Assembly: GCF_024171735.1 (NCBI RefSeq)
Contig: NZ_JAMTCH010000009.1
Span: 1 to 64,000 of the forward strand
Origin: Prauserella alba
GTDB taxonomy: Bacteria > Actinomycetota > Actinomycetes > Mycobacteriales > Pseudonocardiaceae
Reading direction: 5' to 3'
Length of the DNA: 64,000 nt
Below the pieces are notes generated by a model that worked only from the letters and a program-made list of their open reading frames with translations, did no database searches and was not told the DNA's origin. Each line of letters begins with the position of its first letter. Position 1 is the first letter of the stretch. The position numbers and the translations under genes were made by a program. Below are positions 43,672 to 52,741 of this stretch, one piece after another.

Positions 43672-44157
43672 ATGGACCAGCAGCAGCCCGACCGGAACCT
43701 CCACATCTGCTTCGTCTGCACGGGCAACATCTGCCGTTCCCCGATGGCGGCGCTCGTGTTCCGGAAACACCTCGACGACGCAGGTCTCGCCAACAACGTC
43801 ACGATCACCAGCGCAGGTGTCGGCCCCTGGCACGAAGGCGAACCCGCGGACTCACGTGCCCGCGCCACCCTGCGCGCCGCCGGCTACCCCGACGACCACA
43901 TCGCCGCGCAACTAGGCAACCGCCACGACGATGCGGACCTGTTCGTCGTGGCCACGAAGAGCCACCTGCGCGACGTCACCGATTTCGCAGGAGACCCGAA
44001 CCGCGTCGCGCTGCTCCGCAACTTCGACCCGTCCGCGCCCGCCGACGCCGAGGTACCCGACCCGTACTACGGCGGCGGCGACGGCTTCACCGACGTCCTC
44101 GACATGATCGAACGCGCCATGCCGGAGCTGATCTCATGGGCACGCACCCGACTGTGA
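43672..44157 (+). CDS. ptpA: Low-molecular-weight protein-tyrosine phosphatase (PtpA-like)
   Basis: 161 residues. P-loop FVCTGNICRSPMAALVF (CX5R, Cys near residue 16), and the general-acid loop VPDPYYGGGDGF with Asp and the two tyrosines typical of the family. Comparable to secreted PtpA (Rv2234, 163 residues) although secretion here is not shown. Starts 7 bp after the HNH stop and overlaps the kinase-like gene by 22 bp. Confidence 0.93.
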   Translation: MDQQQPDRNLHICFVCTGNICRSPMAALVFRKHLDDAGLANNVTITSAGVGPWHEGEPADSRARATLRAAGYPDDHIAAQLGNRHDDADLFVVATKSHLRDVTDFAGDPNRVALLRNFDPSAPADAEVPDPYYGGGDGFTDVLDMIERAMPELISWARTRL

Positions 44158-45044
44158 CCGCTCACGACGCAATCGTCCGTCACGCCGGCTCCGCACCCAC
44201 CGATACCCGGCCGCTGAGCGGCGGTGCCGTCGTCGCACACCTCGAAAACCGGGCGACGACGGTGGTGGCCAAACCCGCAGCGGGCCCGAACGCCACCGCC
44301 GCAGAGGGTGCGGGGCTACGCTGGCTGGCCGAATCCGGCGACGTGCCCGTCCCACATGCGCACGGCTGGGACGATGCCTGGCTCGTGGTCGACTACATCG
44401 AACCTGCCGGCGGCTCCCCCACACCCACCGCAGCCACAACATTCGGACGCGGGCTCGCCGCCCTGCACCTGCGCGGCGCACCCACCTTCGGCGCACCGCC
44501 GCCCGGCGGACCGGTCGATGCCTGGATCGGCCTCGCCCCGATGGCGAACAACACGGCGCGCAGCGACACCACGTGGTCGGACTTCTACGCCCGAGACCGC
44601 ATCGAACCGTACGTGCGCGCCGCTGTCGACCAGGGCATCTTCGACTCGAGCGAGGCCGCCGTGTTCGACGCCGTCTGCAGCCGGCTGCCCGAACTCCAAC
44701 CCGACACGGAACCACCGGCCCGCCTCCACGGCGACCTGTGGACCGGCAACGTCCACTGGGGCGCCGACGGCCGTGGCTGGCTCATCGACCCGGCTGCGCA
44801 CGGTGGACACCGCGAAACCGACCTCGCGATGCTGCGGCTGTTCGGAGCGCCGCACCTCGACCACATCCTCGGTGCCTACGCCGAGGCCGCCGCTGAAGCG
44901 GGCCACCCCCTCGCTCCCGGCCACGAGGGCCGCGTCGGCCTGCACCAACTGTTCCCCCTTCTCGTCCATACGGTGCTGTTCGGCGGTGGCTACGCCCACC
45001 AGGCCTTGGCCACCGCACGGCAAGCACTTCGCGGCACTTCCTGA
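44136..45044 (+). CDS. Fructosamine kinase-like (APH-fold) protein
   Basis: 302 residues of the fructosamine-3-kinase/aminoglycoside phosphotransferase fold. ATP-site Lys in VVAKPAAGPNATAAEG; the VPVPHAHGW motif; the catalytic loop LHGDLWTGNVHWGADG (Asp and Asn); and the metal Asp in WLIDPAAHGGHRETDLAM, which is characteristic of the fructosamine kinase family. Expected role: phosphorylation of glycated amines for deglycation. It overlaps ptpA by 22 bp, so it is translationally linked to a phosphatase. The N-terminal start is the ATG inside ptpA. Confidence 0.88.
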   Translation: MGTHPTVTAHDAIVRHAGSAPTDTRPLSGGAVVAHLENRATTVVAKPAAGPNATAAEGAGLRWLAESGDVPVPHAHGWDDAWLVVDYIEPAGGSPTPTAATTFGRGLAALHLRGAPTFGAPPPGGPVDAWIGLAPMANNTARSDTTWSDFYARDRIEPYVRAAVDQGIFDSSEAAVFDAVCSRLPELQPDTEPPARLHGDLWTGNVHWGADGRGWLIDPAAHGGHRETDLAMLRLFGAPHLDHILGAYAEAAAEAGHPLAPGHEGRVGLHQLFPLLVHTVLFGGGYAHQALATARQALRGTS

Positions 45045-45110
45045 GGCGCACACCGCGCGAGACACGACCACTCGATGAGGCGCCCGGCCTCGCCGCCTAC
45101 CGTGGTGGGC

Positions 45111-46007
45111 GTGCGGTGGAAGTTCCTGCTCAAGCCCGGCTGGCTCGCGTTGACGGTGGTGGTGTTCGTCTTCGCCGCCCTGTGCTTCAGCGTGCTCGCG
45201 CCGTGGCAGTTCGACCGGCACGAGGAACGCAGCGCCCGGAACGACGCCGTGTCCTCGTCAACGGCCGCCGCTCCGCGGCCGTTGACGGAACTGTTGCCCG
45301 GCGACTCGGCTCCCGGCGGCGACACCGAGTGGCGGCGCGTCATCGTCGAGGGCACCTACCTGCCCGACGATGAGGTCATCGCGCGGCTTCGCACTGTGCA
45401 GGGCGAGCCGGCGTTCGAGGTGCTCACACCGTTGCGCACGATCGACGGCCCGACCGTGCTGATCAATCGGGGTTTCGTTCGTCCCGCGAACGACACCGGA
45501 GTTCCGGACTTCGCGGCGCCGCCGCAGGGGCGGGTCACGGTCGAGGCCAGGGTCCGCATCGACGAGAACGATCCGTCGAACCGCGACGCGTTCGCCGACG
45601 AGACCACCGACGGCAGACTCCACTCCTACTCGGTGGACTCTCGGGTGGTGGCGCGCGCGACGGATCTGGACATCAAGCCGGGCTACTACCAGCTCGAGCC
45701 CGGCGAGCCCGGGGTGCTGACGGCGCTGCCCCTCCCACAGCTCCAGGCGGGGCCGTACTTTTCGTACGCACTGCAGTGGATCGCGTTCGGCGCGATGGCG
45801 TTGCTCGGTTGGTTGTACTTCACGATCCGTGAAGCCCGTCCCGGTGGTGTCCTCGCCGGGACGGGCGAGGACGGGTCCGACGACACGGCCGAACCGGCAA
45901 CCGCCGAACCGTCCGCGACGCAGACAGGCAAGCGGCCGGGGAAGCAGAAGCGTAAGTCTGTGGCGCAGATCCTGGCCGAGGACGACGAGGCCGACGCGCT
46001 CCGGTGA
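45111..46007 (+). CDS. SURF1 family protein
   Basis: 298 residues. Cytochrome c oxidase assembly factor of the SURF1/Shy1 type. Two flanking helices (PGWLALTVVVFVFAALCFSV, about 10-30; YALQWIAFGAMALLGWLYFT, about 222-242) enclose the extracytoplasmic domain, with LAPWQFDRHEER after the first helix and INRGFVRPAN inside. The C-terminal tail is charged. Rv2235 is its positional counterpart. GTG 45111 preferred over ATG 45075. Confidence 0.9.
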   Translation: MRWKFLLKPGWLALTVVVFVFAALCFSVLAPWQFDRHEERSARNDAVSSSTAAAPRPLTELLPGDSAPGGDTEWRRVIVEGTYLPDDEVIARLRTVQGEPAFEVLTPLRTIDGPTVLINRGFVRPANDTGVPDFAAPPQGRVTVEARVRIDENDPSNRDAFADETTDGRLHSYSVDSRVVARATDLDIKPGYYQLEPGEPGVLTALPLPQLQAGPYFSYALQWIAFGAMALLGWLYFTIREARPGGVLAGTGEDGSDDTAEPATAEPSATQTGKRPGKQKRKSVAQILAEDDEADALR

Positions 46008-46042
46008 CCTGCTCCGCTCGGTAATGCCTGCGCGCCTTCGGT

Positions 46043-46060
46043 GACTCCCGGAAGGGAGTC
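46043..46060. terminator. Terminator hairpin after SURF1
   Basis: GACTCCC-GGAA-GGGAGTC, a 7-bp stem with tetraloop, 35 nt after the SURF1 stop and ahead of the peptidase promoter region. Confidence 0.6.
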
Positions 46061-46189
46061 GCCCACATTTCACCTAGAACCTTCGTCGGTTTTTTTCATC
46101 ATCCGACCAAAGGACCGGGACAACTCGGGCAGATTGCGTTCCGCGTGCCGATTCCCCCAATGCGGCACATGGACAACTGCGGAGGTCCC

Positions 46190-46936
46190 ATGCGTAAACG
46201 ACTCTTCTCCCTACTGGCCGCTGCGGCCGTTGCAGCGGCAGGCCTCACCGCCGCCACCTCGGTGACCATGCCGGCTCCTGCCAGTGCAGCCTCGTGTCAC
46301 GAGTGGTCGAGCACCCTGTCCCGGGGTGACCGCGGCTCCGATGTGAAGGAGCTGCAGATCCGGGTCGCGGGTTGGGTGAGCCACGGCGAACACCTCGCCA
46401 TCGACGGCGTGTACGGCCCGGCGACCGAGGCGGCTGTGAAGCGGTTCCAGTCCGGCTACGGGCTCGGCGTCGACGGCGTGGCCGGCCCTGAAACGTTCGG
46501 GAAGATCTACGACCTGACGTCCGGCGACTGCACGCCGGCGCACTTCTCCTACTCGGAGTTCGACGACAACTGCGGTGCCAACAACTTCAGCGGCGGCGCG
46601 GTGTCGGCGTCGACCGCGCAGGAGAACACGCGCCGTGTCATGTGGCAGCTCGAAGCGATGCGCCACAAGCTGGGCGACCAGCCGATCGGTATCTCGTCCG
46701 GCATTCGGAGCTACTCGTGCAACAGCTCGGTCGGCGGTTCGTCGTCGAGTCGTCATCTCTACGGCGACGCCGCGGACATGGGGGTCGGCGGGAACGTCCA
46801 CTCCCAGTGCACGCTCTACCACGCTGCCTGGAAGGCCGGGTTCACGGAGATCCTCGGGCCGGGCTACAGCGGTCACAATGACCACGTGCACGTGGCCAAC
46901 GATCCGAGCCCGTTCCGCAGCGCCCCGAGCTGCTGA
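46190..46936 (+). CDS. Secreted peptidoglycan-binding, M15-type D-Ala-D-Ala carboxypeptidase
   Basis: 248 residues. Signal peptide ending in PASAAS (about 1-34). A PG_binding_1 domain covers about 40-100 (LSRGDRGSDVKELQIRVAGW; IDGVYGPATEAAVKRFQSGY). An M15A/VanY-like domain (about 115-248) has zinc ligands in SSRHLYGDAADMG and HNDHVHVAND. It should trim peptide stems in the cell wall. ATG 46190 has GGAGG 4 nt upstream; the 180-bp upstream region includes a T-run but no recognisable riboswitch. Confidence 0.92.
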   Translation: MRKRLFSLLAAAAVAAAGLTAATSVTMPAPASAASCHEWSSTLSRGDRGSDVKELQIRVAGWVSHGEHLAIDGVYGPATEAAVKRFQSGYGLGVDGVAGPETFGKIYDLTSGDCTPAHFSYSEFDDNCGANNFSGGAVSASTAQENTRRVMWQLEAMRHKLGDQPIGISSGIRSYSCNSSVGGSSSSRHLYGDAADMGVGGNVHSQCTLYHAAWKAGFTEILGPGYSGHNDHVHVANDPSPFRSAPSC

Positions 46937-46956
46937 GTTTGCTCGGCGTTTCCTGT

Positions 46957-46998
46957 AGTGAGGGTGGCCTCCGGTTCCGCACCGGGGCCACCCTCACT
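46957..46998. terminator. Bidirectional terminator between convergent genes
   Basis: Perfect 13-bp arms AGTGAGGGTGGCC (46957-46969) and GGCCACCCTCACT (46986-46998) with a 16-nt loop. The right arm reaches the stop codon of cbiB on the other strand. Confidence 0.8.
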
Positions 46999-47951
46999 CA
47001 CTGTCGACGGCGGCGCCTGCCGATGCCGGACAGAGCCGCCAGCACGGCCGACACTCCGACCGCGCAGAGTCCGACCACACGGGACAGTTCGACGGCGCGC
47101 GTGACGTGGCCCGCATCGGGGTTTCGGCCCGCTCCGAGGACCGGCAGTTCCGCCACGCCACGCGGGTAGACCGTGCGGCCTCCGAGTCGGATCTCGAGCG
47201 CTCCCGCGAACGCGGCTTCGGCGCGTCCGGCGTTCGGGCTGGGGTGGGCGGCGGTGTCGCGGCGCCACGCCTGCCACGCACTCGGTGCGGAACCGCCGAC
47301 CACCGGTGCGGCCGCGGTGGTGAGTGTGGCCGTGAGCCTTGCGGGCACGAGGTTCGCGATCTCGTCGAGGCGCCGCGCGACGGGATCGGCCGACCGCGCC
47401 GAGGCGATGTCGAGTTCCATGCCGGGTCGTCTGCCGAGCACGGTGACGGTGCGGGCGCCCAGCATTCCCGGCAGTCCCGCGACGGCGCCCCAGATGAGCG
47501 GGGACACGACCGCGTTGGAGGTCTGGTCCGCGACGACTTCGATCGCCGCACGGGACAGGCCGGGCAGGTCGAGGTCCTCGGTGCAGCGCGGGTCGGCGGT
47601 GGAGATGCGTTCGCGTGCGGTGTCGAAGTCGCCGTTCTCGAGGTCGCGGGCGAGTTCGGTGCCGTCGGCGGCGATCCGGGCCCCGCCGAGGACGGACCAC
47701 GTGCCCGCGGCGACGACGAGCGTGCGCACCAGCCGGTAACGCCCGGCCGCGCGTTCGACCAGCATGCCCGCGGCGACGGCGCCGGTGGTCACCACTGTCG
47801 TGGCGCCGGCGGTCCCGATGCGGCGCGCCAGTGTGTCGGCGGCCTGCGGTAGCGCGGCGACGGGACGGGGCGGACCGGCCCGCCGCGGCTCGCCGATCAA
47901 ACCGTCCGCAACCACCCCGAGCAGTAGCCCGACGGCTCGATGCGCACTCAC
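46998..47951 (-). CDS. cobD: Adenosylcobinamide-phosphate synthase CbiB/CobD
   Basis: 317 residues, integral membrane enzyme of cobalamin synthesis that attaches aminopropanol (or its phosphate) to adenosylcobyric acid. Family blocks: GVVADGLIGEPRRAGPPRPV, IEVVADQTSNAVVSPLIWGA, ARLTATLTTAA, and HPSPNAGRAEAAFAGALEIR. Position matches Rv2236c. GTG 47951 with a GGGGG upstream. No cobalamin riboswitch fits in the 115-bp upstream gap. Confidence 0.93.
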   Translation of the reverse strand: MSAHRAVGLLLGVVADGLIGEPRRAGPPRPVAALPQAADTLARRIGTAGATTVVTTGAVAAGMLVERAAGRYRLVRTLVVAAGTWSVLGGARIAADGTELARDLENGDFDTARERISTADPRCTEDLDLPGLSRAAIEVVADQTSNAVVSPLIWGAVAGLPGMLGARTVTVLGRRPGMELDIASARSADPVARRLDEIANLVPARLTATLTTAAAPVVGGSAPSAWQAWRRDTAAHPSPNAGRAEAAFAGALEIRLGGRTVYPRGVAELPVLGAGRNPDAGHVTRAVELSRVVGLCAVGVSAVLAALSGIGRRRRRQ

Positions 47952-48066
47952 GATCCCGAAACCCCCAAACCGGTAAAGCTACGCAGCAGCCTACCGAGGC
48001 CCGAGAAGCGACCTCGCGGGGTCCGTGACGGCTCCTGCCGCCCGGCCGGCGTGCTCCGGCGCGGCG

Positions 48067-49053
48067 CTACTGCTCCACGGCGGCCCACGAGCGGAGCATG
48101 ACCGACGCGATCGACGTGTTTCCCGGCAGCATCAGTTCGTCGTGCTCACCGTTGATGGCCGCGCGCACGTCGGCGCGGCTGAACCAACGTGCCTCCTCGA
48201 TCTCCCCGTCGGCGGGTGTCAGCGTGGCACCGCTGACGGTCCGTGCCGCGAAGCCGAGCATGATCGACCGGGGGAACGGCCACGGCTGGCTGCCCAGGTA
48301 GCGCGCATCGGCGACCTCGACGCCGACCTCTTCGCGGATTTCACGTTCGACGCAGCCTTCGAGCGATTCGCCCGCCTCGACGAATCCCGCCAGCACCGAG
48401 TACCGCTTCGGCGGCCACACGGGCTGCCGCGCCAGTAGCACGTTGGCCCCGTTGACGCCGATGTCGTCGTGCACCAGGCAGATCACCGCCGGGTCGGTGC
48501 GTGGGTACTCCTCGCGGTCACATCCGGTGCAGTGGGAGGCCCAGCCGAACTGGACCCGCCGGACCGCCGAACCGCATCGGGCGCAGAACTGGCCGCGATG
48601 GTGCCAGTTCCGCAACGCCTCCGCGGTCGTCAGCAGCCCTGCCGACGTGTCGTCGAGCAGCGCGCCGTGACCACGCAGGTCGAGCCACACCTCGTCGGCG
48701 CTGACCGGCACTTGTTGCCGCACGCCCCAGCCACCGTCGAGTTCGATCGTGCCGGATCCGGCTGGTGGATCGACGGGCAGCATCCAGTGGTCTACGCCCT
48801 CCCATTCGCCGAGGAACGACGCCTCCGCGGGCGGTTCGCCTGCGAACTCGGCGGCTTTCCGCGTGCTCACCGGGGCCGCACCGGAGTCGACCTCGGTGCG
48901 CCGGACGGGGGTCCGGCCCCAGCGGTCGACGACCACGATCCGCGCGTCCGGCCACCGAGCGGTGAGACGCTGCGGGGCGGCCCGCAGCATCTCCTGCCGG
49001 TCGACGGTGGACCGTGAGAGCGCGGGAATCTCTCCCAGTTCGAACGGCCTCAC
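48067..49053 (-). CDS. nudC: NADH pyrophosphatase / NAD-decapping Nudix hydrolase NudC
   Basis: 328 residues. Hydrolyses NADH and removes NAD caps from RNA. N-terminal domain, then a zinc ribbon (GQFCARCGSAVRR, SHCTGCDREEYPRTDP; four Cys) and the Nudix box GFVEAGESLEGCVEREIREE. SQPWPFPRSIMLGFAA is the NudC-specific SQPWPFPxS motif. GTG 49053 overlaps the upstream M16 stop (GTGA). Rv3199c counterpart. Confidence 0.95.
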   Translation of the reverse strand: MRPFELGEIPALSRSTVDRQEMLRAAPQRLTARWPDARIVVVDRWGRTPVRRTEVDSGAAPVSTRKAAEFAGEPPAEASFLGEWEGVDHWMLPVDPPAGSGTIELDGGWGVRQQVPVSADEVWLDLRGHGALLDDTSAGLLTTAEALRNWHHRGQFCARCGSAVRRVQFGWASHCTGCDREEYPRTDPAVICLVHDDIGVNGANVLLARQPVWPPKRYSVLAGFVEAGESLEGCVEREIREEVGVEVADARYLGSQPWPFPRSIMLGFAARTVSGATLTPADGEIEEARWFSRADVRAAINGEHDELMLPGNTSIASVMLRSWAAVEQ

Positions 49054-50435
49054 GATTCCGGGTCCGCGACGCGCACCCCGCCGAGGGCTTCGAGCTGCGG
49101 GCCGAGCACCTCGGCGTCCCCGACGACGACCCCGGTGAAACGGGTCGGTGCGAAGATATCCAGCGCTGCCTCGGCGACCTGCTCGGTCGTCACCGCGGCG
49201 AGCCGTTCCGGGTGGCCGAGCAGCCAGTCGAGCCCGAGACCGACCGTGGCGAGGCCGATCAGCTGGTTCGCCAGCCCGGCCTGCGACGCCGCACCGATCA
49301 ACATCGTGCCCGTGGCGTATTGCCGCACGGTCTCGACCTCGGAGTCGGTCGGCGGCACGAGGCCGAGCCTGCCGAGTTCGTAGCGGGTCTCCAGCAGGGC
49401 GGCCGCGGTGACGTCGCTCGCGGTGTCGGCGTCGACCTGCACCGTCGCCTTGCCCCGGGTGAACTCGAATCCGGAGTGGGCTCCGTAGGTGTAGCCCTTG
49501 TCCTCGCGGATGTTCTCCATGAGCCGCGACGAGAAGTAGCCGCCGAACGTCAGGTTCGCCAACTGCGCCGCCGGGTAACGCTCTGCGGTGCGCGGCAGTC
49601 CCTGCGCCGACAGGCGGATCTGCGACTGCACGGCGCCGGCACGGGGCACCAGCACCAGGTCGCCACCGGCCAGGTCGGGCAGCTCGGGCAGTTCCGGCGC
49701 CGCGGAGTCGGAGCGCCACCCGTCGAGAGCCTGCTCGACCTCGGCGACCGCGGCGTGCGGATCGAGGTCACCGACGAGCACCAGCACCGACCCGCGCGGC
49801 AGGACCGCCGCGGGGTGCAGCGCACGCACGGCTTCCGTGGTCACCTGCTCGACGTCCTCGGGCCGCGGCACCTCGCGGGTGTACGGGTGGTCGCCGTACC
49901 GCTGCCGCTGCAGCGCTTCGCGGGCGATCACGCGCGGCTGGGTGCGTGCGACGGCCAGGCGTTCGACCAGCCGCGCCGCCTCCCGCTCCACCTCGTGGTC
50001 GGCGTACGTCGCTTCGGTGAGGATGTCGCCGAGCACGTCGAGCAGCGTCGGCAGGCCGCTCGCCAACGCGCTCGCGGACACGGACAGGTGCTCCGGATCG
50101 ACGGCCACGCCGAGGTCGCCGCCGATGAGCGCCAGGTCGGTGTCCATCGCGACCCGGTCACGCCGACGCGTGCCGGTCGCGATGGTGTCGGCCAGCACCT
50201 CCGCCGTCGCCGGGTGCAGCGGATCGTCACCGGCGAACGGGATCGCCATGCGCAGTTCGGCCATCGGCGCACCCGGCTTGCGCACCGCCAGCACCCGCAG
50301 CCCGTTGCCGATCTCGGTGTCGACGTGCTCCTGCGGGCTGGCCGGCGGCTGCTCGCCCAGCGGCGGCAGTTCCCGCGGCCCTGCCGGGGTCCTGCCGATC
50401 TCCTCTGCGGTGCGGTGGGTCTGCGATGCGGTCAC
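49050..50435 (-). CDS. M16 family peptidase subunit lacking the zinc motif
   Basis: 461 residues with M16 (pitrilysin/PqqF-like) fold segments (EIGNGLRVLAVRKPGAP; SSRLMENIREDKGYTYGAHS, containing the family R/Y pair). The HxxEH zinc motif expected after the first strand is replaced by PFAGDDPLHPATAEVLAD, so this is the non-catalytic partner of the next gene, like the alpha subunit of mitochondrial-type processing peptidases. GTG 50435 overlaps the stop of the catalytic subunit by 4 bases. Confidence 0.88.
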   Translation of the reverse strand: MTASQTHRTAEEIGRTPAGPRELPPLGEQPPASPQEHVDTEIGNGLRVLAVRKPGAPMAELRMAIPFAGDDPLHPATAEVLADTIATGTRRRDRVAMDTDLALIGGDLGVAVDPEHLSVSASALASGLPTLLDVLGDILTEATYADHEVEREAARLVERLAVARTQPRVIAREALQRQRYGDHPYTREVPRPEDVEQVTTEAVRALHPAAVLPRGSVLVLVGDLDPHAAVAEVEQALDGWRSDSAAPELPELPDLAGGDLVLVPRAGAVQSQIRLSAQGLPRTAERYPAAQLANLTFGGYFSSRLMENIREDKGYTYGAHSGFEFTRGKATVQVDADTASDVTAAALLETRYELGRLGLVPPTDSEVETVRQYATGTMLIGAASQAGLANQLIGLATVGLGLDWLLGHPERLAAVTTEQVAEAALDIFAPTRFTGVVVGDAEVLGPQLEALGGVRVADPES

Positions 50436-51718
50436 TGGGTACCTCCCTGCGCGGGCTCGACGAGAAGGACGGCGCGCGAATCCGGCCGCAGCCCCTTCGC
50501 CGCCTGCGAGACCTGGTCGGCCGAGACGGCGGCGATCCGGTCGGCGACCTCGTGCATGAGCGCGGCGTCGCCGTAGAGCAGTTCGAACGAACCGAAGCCG
50601 AGGGTGCGGTTCACGAGGCGGTCGTGCTCGGCGTGCAGCATCGCGCTCCACCGCGCCGTCACCCGGGCCAGTTCGTCGCTGGTGGGCGGCTGGGCCGCGA
50701 GGGACTCCAGCTCCTCGTCGACCGCGCCGAGAATGCGGTCCACCCCGACGTCGGGAGTGTGCATCGCGGTGATCGAGAACGTGTCGGGATCGCGCGCCTC
50801 GAACGGCCCGAACAGGCCCGCCCCGGCGTTGATGTCGGTGACCAGCGGCTGCCCGTGCACGAGGCGCTGCTGCAGGCGGGAGCCGTCGCCGTCGACGAGG
50901 ACGCTGGCGAGTACGAGGTGCGCCAGGTAGGCGTCGATCTCGCCGACCGGGTCGGGCATGCGGTAGCCGACGGCCAGCGCGGGCAGCGGAGCGTGCGGAT
51001 CGGCGTGCGTCTCGCGGAGCTCACTCGTCGGCCGTGGCTCGGCGAACGAGGGCCGCTCGGGACGCGGGCGCGCGGGCACGTCGCCGAAGTGCTTCTCGAT
51101 CAGTTCGCGCGCCCGCTCGACCTCGATGTCTCCCGCGACCGTGAGTACCGCGTTGGCGGGTGCGTAGTAGGTGTCGAAGAACGCGGCGCAGTCTTCGAGG
51201 CTGGCCTGTTCGAGGTCGGTGAAGTCGCCGTAACCGTTGTGGGCGTTGGGGAACGTGTTGTACAGCACCGGCGGAAGCAGGATCCACGGAAACCCGCCGT
51301 AGGGCCGGTTCAGCACGTTGAGTCGGATCTCCTCCTTGACCACGTCGATCTGGTTGGCCAGGTTCTCGGCGGTCAACTTCGGCGCGCGCATGCGGTCGGC
51401 CTCGAGGAACAGCGCGCGTTCGAGCGCCGCGGACGGCAGCACCTCGAAGTAGTCCGTGTAGTCGGGGTGGGTCGAGCCGTTGAACGAGCCTCCGCTGCCC
51501 TGGACGTGCCGGAAGTGGGCCAGCTTCTCGAGACTTTCGCTGCCCTGGAACATCAGGTGTTCGAACAGGTGCGCGAAGCCGGTGCGGCCCTCGGGTTCGG
51601 AACGGAAACCCACGTCGTAGTGCACGCTGACGCCGACGACCGGGGCGCTCCGGTCGGGCGCCAGAACCACGCGCAGGCCGTTGTCCAGGGTCAGTCTGTG
51701 GAGAACGGGTTCGGCCAT
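50432..51718 (-). CDS. M16 family zinc metallopeptidase (catalytic subunit)
   Basis: 428 residues. Zinc motif HLFEHLMF (HxxEH) at about 51, with the downstream Glu region VVKEEIRLNV; LTLDNGLRVVLAPDRSAPVV is the N-terminal signature. Cytoplasmic, no signal peptide. It is translationally coupled to the inactive partner downstream, so a heterodimeric peptidase is expected. Substrate unknown. Confidence 0.93.
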   Translation of the reverse strand: MAEPVLHRLTLDNGLRVVLAPDRSAPVVGVSVHYDVGFRSEPEGRTGFAHLFEHLMFQGSESLEKLAHFRHVQGSGGSFNGSTHPDYTDYFEVLPSAALERALFLEADRMRAPKLTAENLANQIDVVKEEIRLNVLNRPYGGFPWILLPPVLYNTFPNAHNGYGDFTDLEQASLEDCAAFFDTYYAPANAVLTVAGDIEVERARELIEKHFGDVPARPRPERPSFAEPRPTSELRETHADPHAPLPALAVGYRMPDPVGEIDAYLAHLVLASVLVDGDGSRLQQRLVHGQPLVTDINAGAGLFGPFEARDPDTFSITAMHTPDVGVDRILGAVDEELESLAAQPPTSDELARVTARWSAMLHAEHDRLVNRTLGFGSFELLYGDAALMHEVADRIAAVSADQVSQAAKGLRPDSRAVLLVEPAQGGTQ

Positions 51719-51775
51719 GTCGCCACCCTACGGGAGGTCCGCGCGCGGTCACGTCGCCTTCACCGATATCGGGGG

Positions 51776-52687
51776 TCAGCCCCGGCGGCCCGGCTCGAAC
51801 GGGAGTTGCCCGTCCGGGTTCTCGCGCCGCATCCGCTGGTCGAGGTAGAGCAACGCGGTGACGGCGGCGCTGAACGGTACGGCCACGGTCTGGGCGAGCA
51901 CGCTGCCGACGGCGAGCAGCAGCCGGTGTCCGGCCAGGGTGCCGTCGGCCAACGGCGACGTGCCCGCCCCCAGCCGCAGGAGCTGGGCGACCAGCAACTC
52001 GATGATCAGGCCGACCAGGAGCGTCATCAGCATCGCCACGAGCAGCCTGCCGAACACGCGCCACCACGCGCCACGCACCAGGGTCACCGACCGGGTCAGC
52101 GCGGTGGTGACCGTGTGGCGGGGTTCGTACATCAGCGCGGGCACGGCCAGGCTGAGGAACACGTACGCCACGATTCCGGGGACGATCAGCAGGACGAGCC
52201 CGGCGACGGTGATCGCCGTGACGACCGTGGTCAGCCCGAGTACCCGCACCAGCCGCGGTGAGCATTCGGCCCACACGTCGCGGGCCGTCACCGGTTCGCC
52301 CACGGCAGCGCGGCCGACCACCACCGTCAGCACACCGACGACGAGCGCGTGCGCCAGCAGGTCGACGAACGCGAACGCGGCGTTGGCGGCCAGCGCGTTC
52401 GCGGACATCTCCCAGACCCGCCCGGCCGGGGGCAGCACATACAGCTCGGCTATCTGCACCAGCGACACGTGCACCACGGCCACGACCGCGGCGCAGCCGA
52501 ACACGACGCCGGCGTGCCTGCGCAACGTGGCGGCAGCACCGTCGGTGATCTCGGCGAGCCGCAGCGGGCGCAGCGGGATCACTCCGGGCCGCGGTTCCCC
52601 GTCACCTCCCCGCGAGCTGCCGCCTCCCCGGTACCGACGGTGCGGCTGCCCGGCGCCACCGTCCGGCATACCGTTCGAATCGTCCAT
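51776..52687 (-). CDS. Multi-helix membrane protein, paralogue A
   Basis: 303 residues. Pro/Gly/Arg-rich cytoplasmic N-terminus (1-33), then about six helices (VVFGCAAVVAVVHVSLVQIA, LVVGVLTVVVGRAAVG, VVTAITVAGLVLLIVPGIVA, FGRLLVAMLMTLLVGLIIEL, AVGSVLAQTVAVPFSAAV). It resembles the membrane domain of glycerophosphodiesterase-type proteins, but with no catalytic domain. Residues PGVIPLRPLRLAEI and YLDQRMRREN recur in the next gene, so the two are tandem duplicates. Function unknown. Confidence 0.75.
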   Translation of the reverse strand: MDDSNGMPDGGAGQPHRRYRGGGSSRGGDGEPRPGVIPLRPLRLAEITDGAAATLRRHAGVVFGCAAVVAVVHVSLVQIAELYVLPPAGRVWEMSANALAANAAFAFVDLLAHALVVGVLTVVVGRAAVGEPVTARDVWAECSPRLVRVLGLTTVVTAITVAGLVLLIVPGIVAYVFLSLAVPALMYEPRHTVTTALTRSVTLVRGAWWRVFGRLLVAMLMTLLVGLIIELLVAQLLRLGAGTSPLADGTLAGHRLLLAVGSVLAQTVAVPFSAAVTALLYLDQRMRRENPDGQLPFEPGRRG

Positions 52688-52741
52688 ACCACCCAGGCTG
52701 TCATCGGGTGTTCCGCACCGCGGCCGGCCCCTCGGCCGCGG

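Noticed and set aside
46061-46189. Possible c-di-AMP (ydaO) riboswitch before the secreted peptidase
   Set aside because: Such riboswitches precede wall hydrolases in actinobacteria, but the segment is short and lacks the conserved core.
47952-48066. Cobalamin riboswitch before cobD
   Set aside because: Only 115 bp to the next gene and no B12-box-like sequence.
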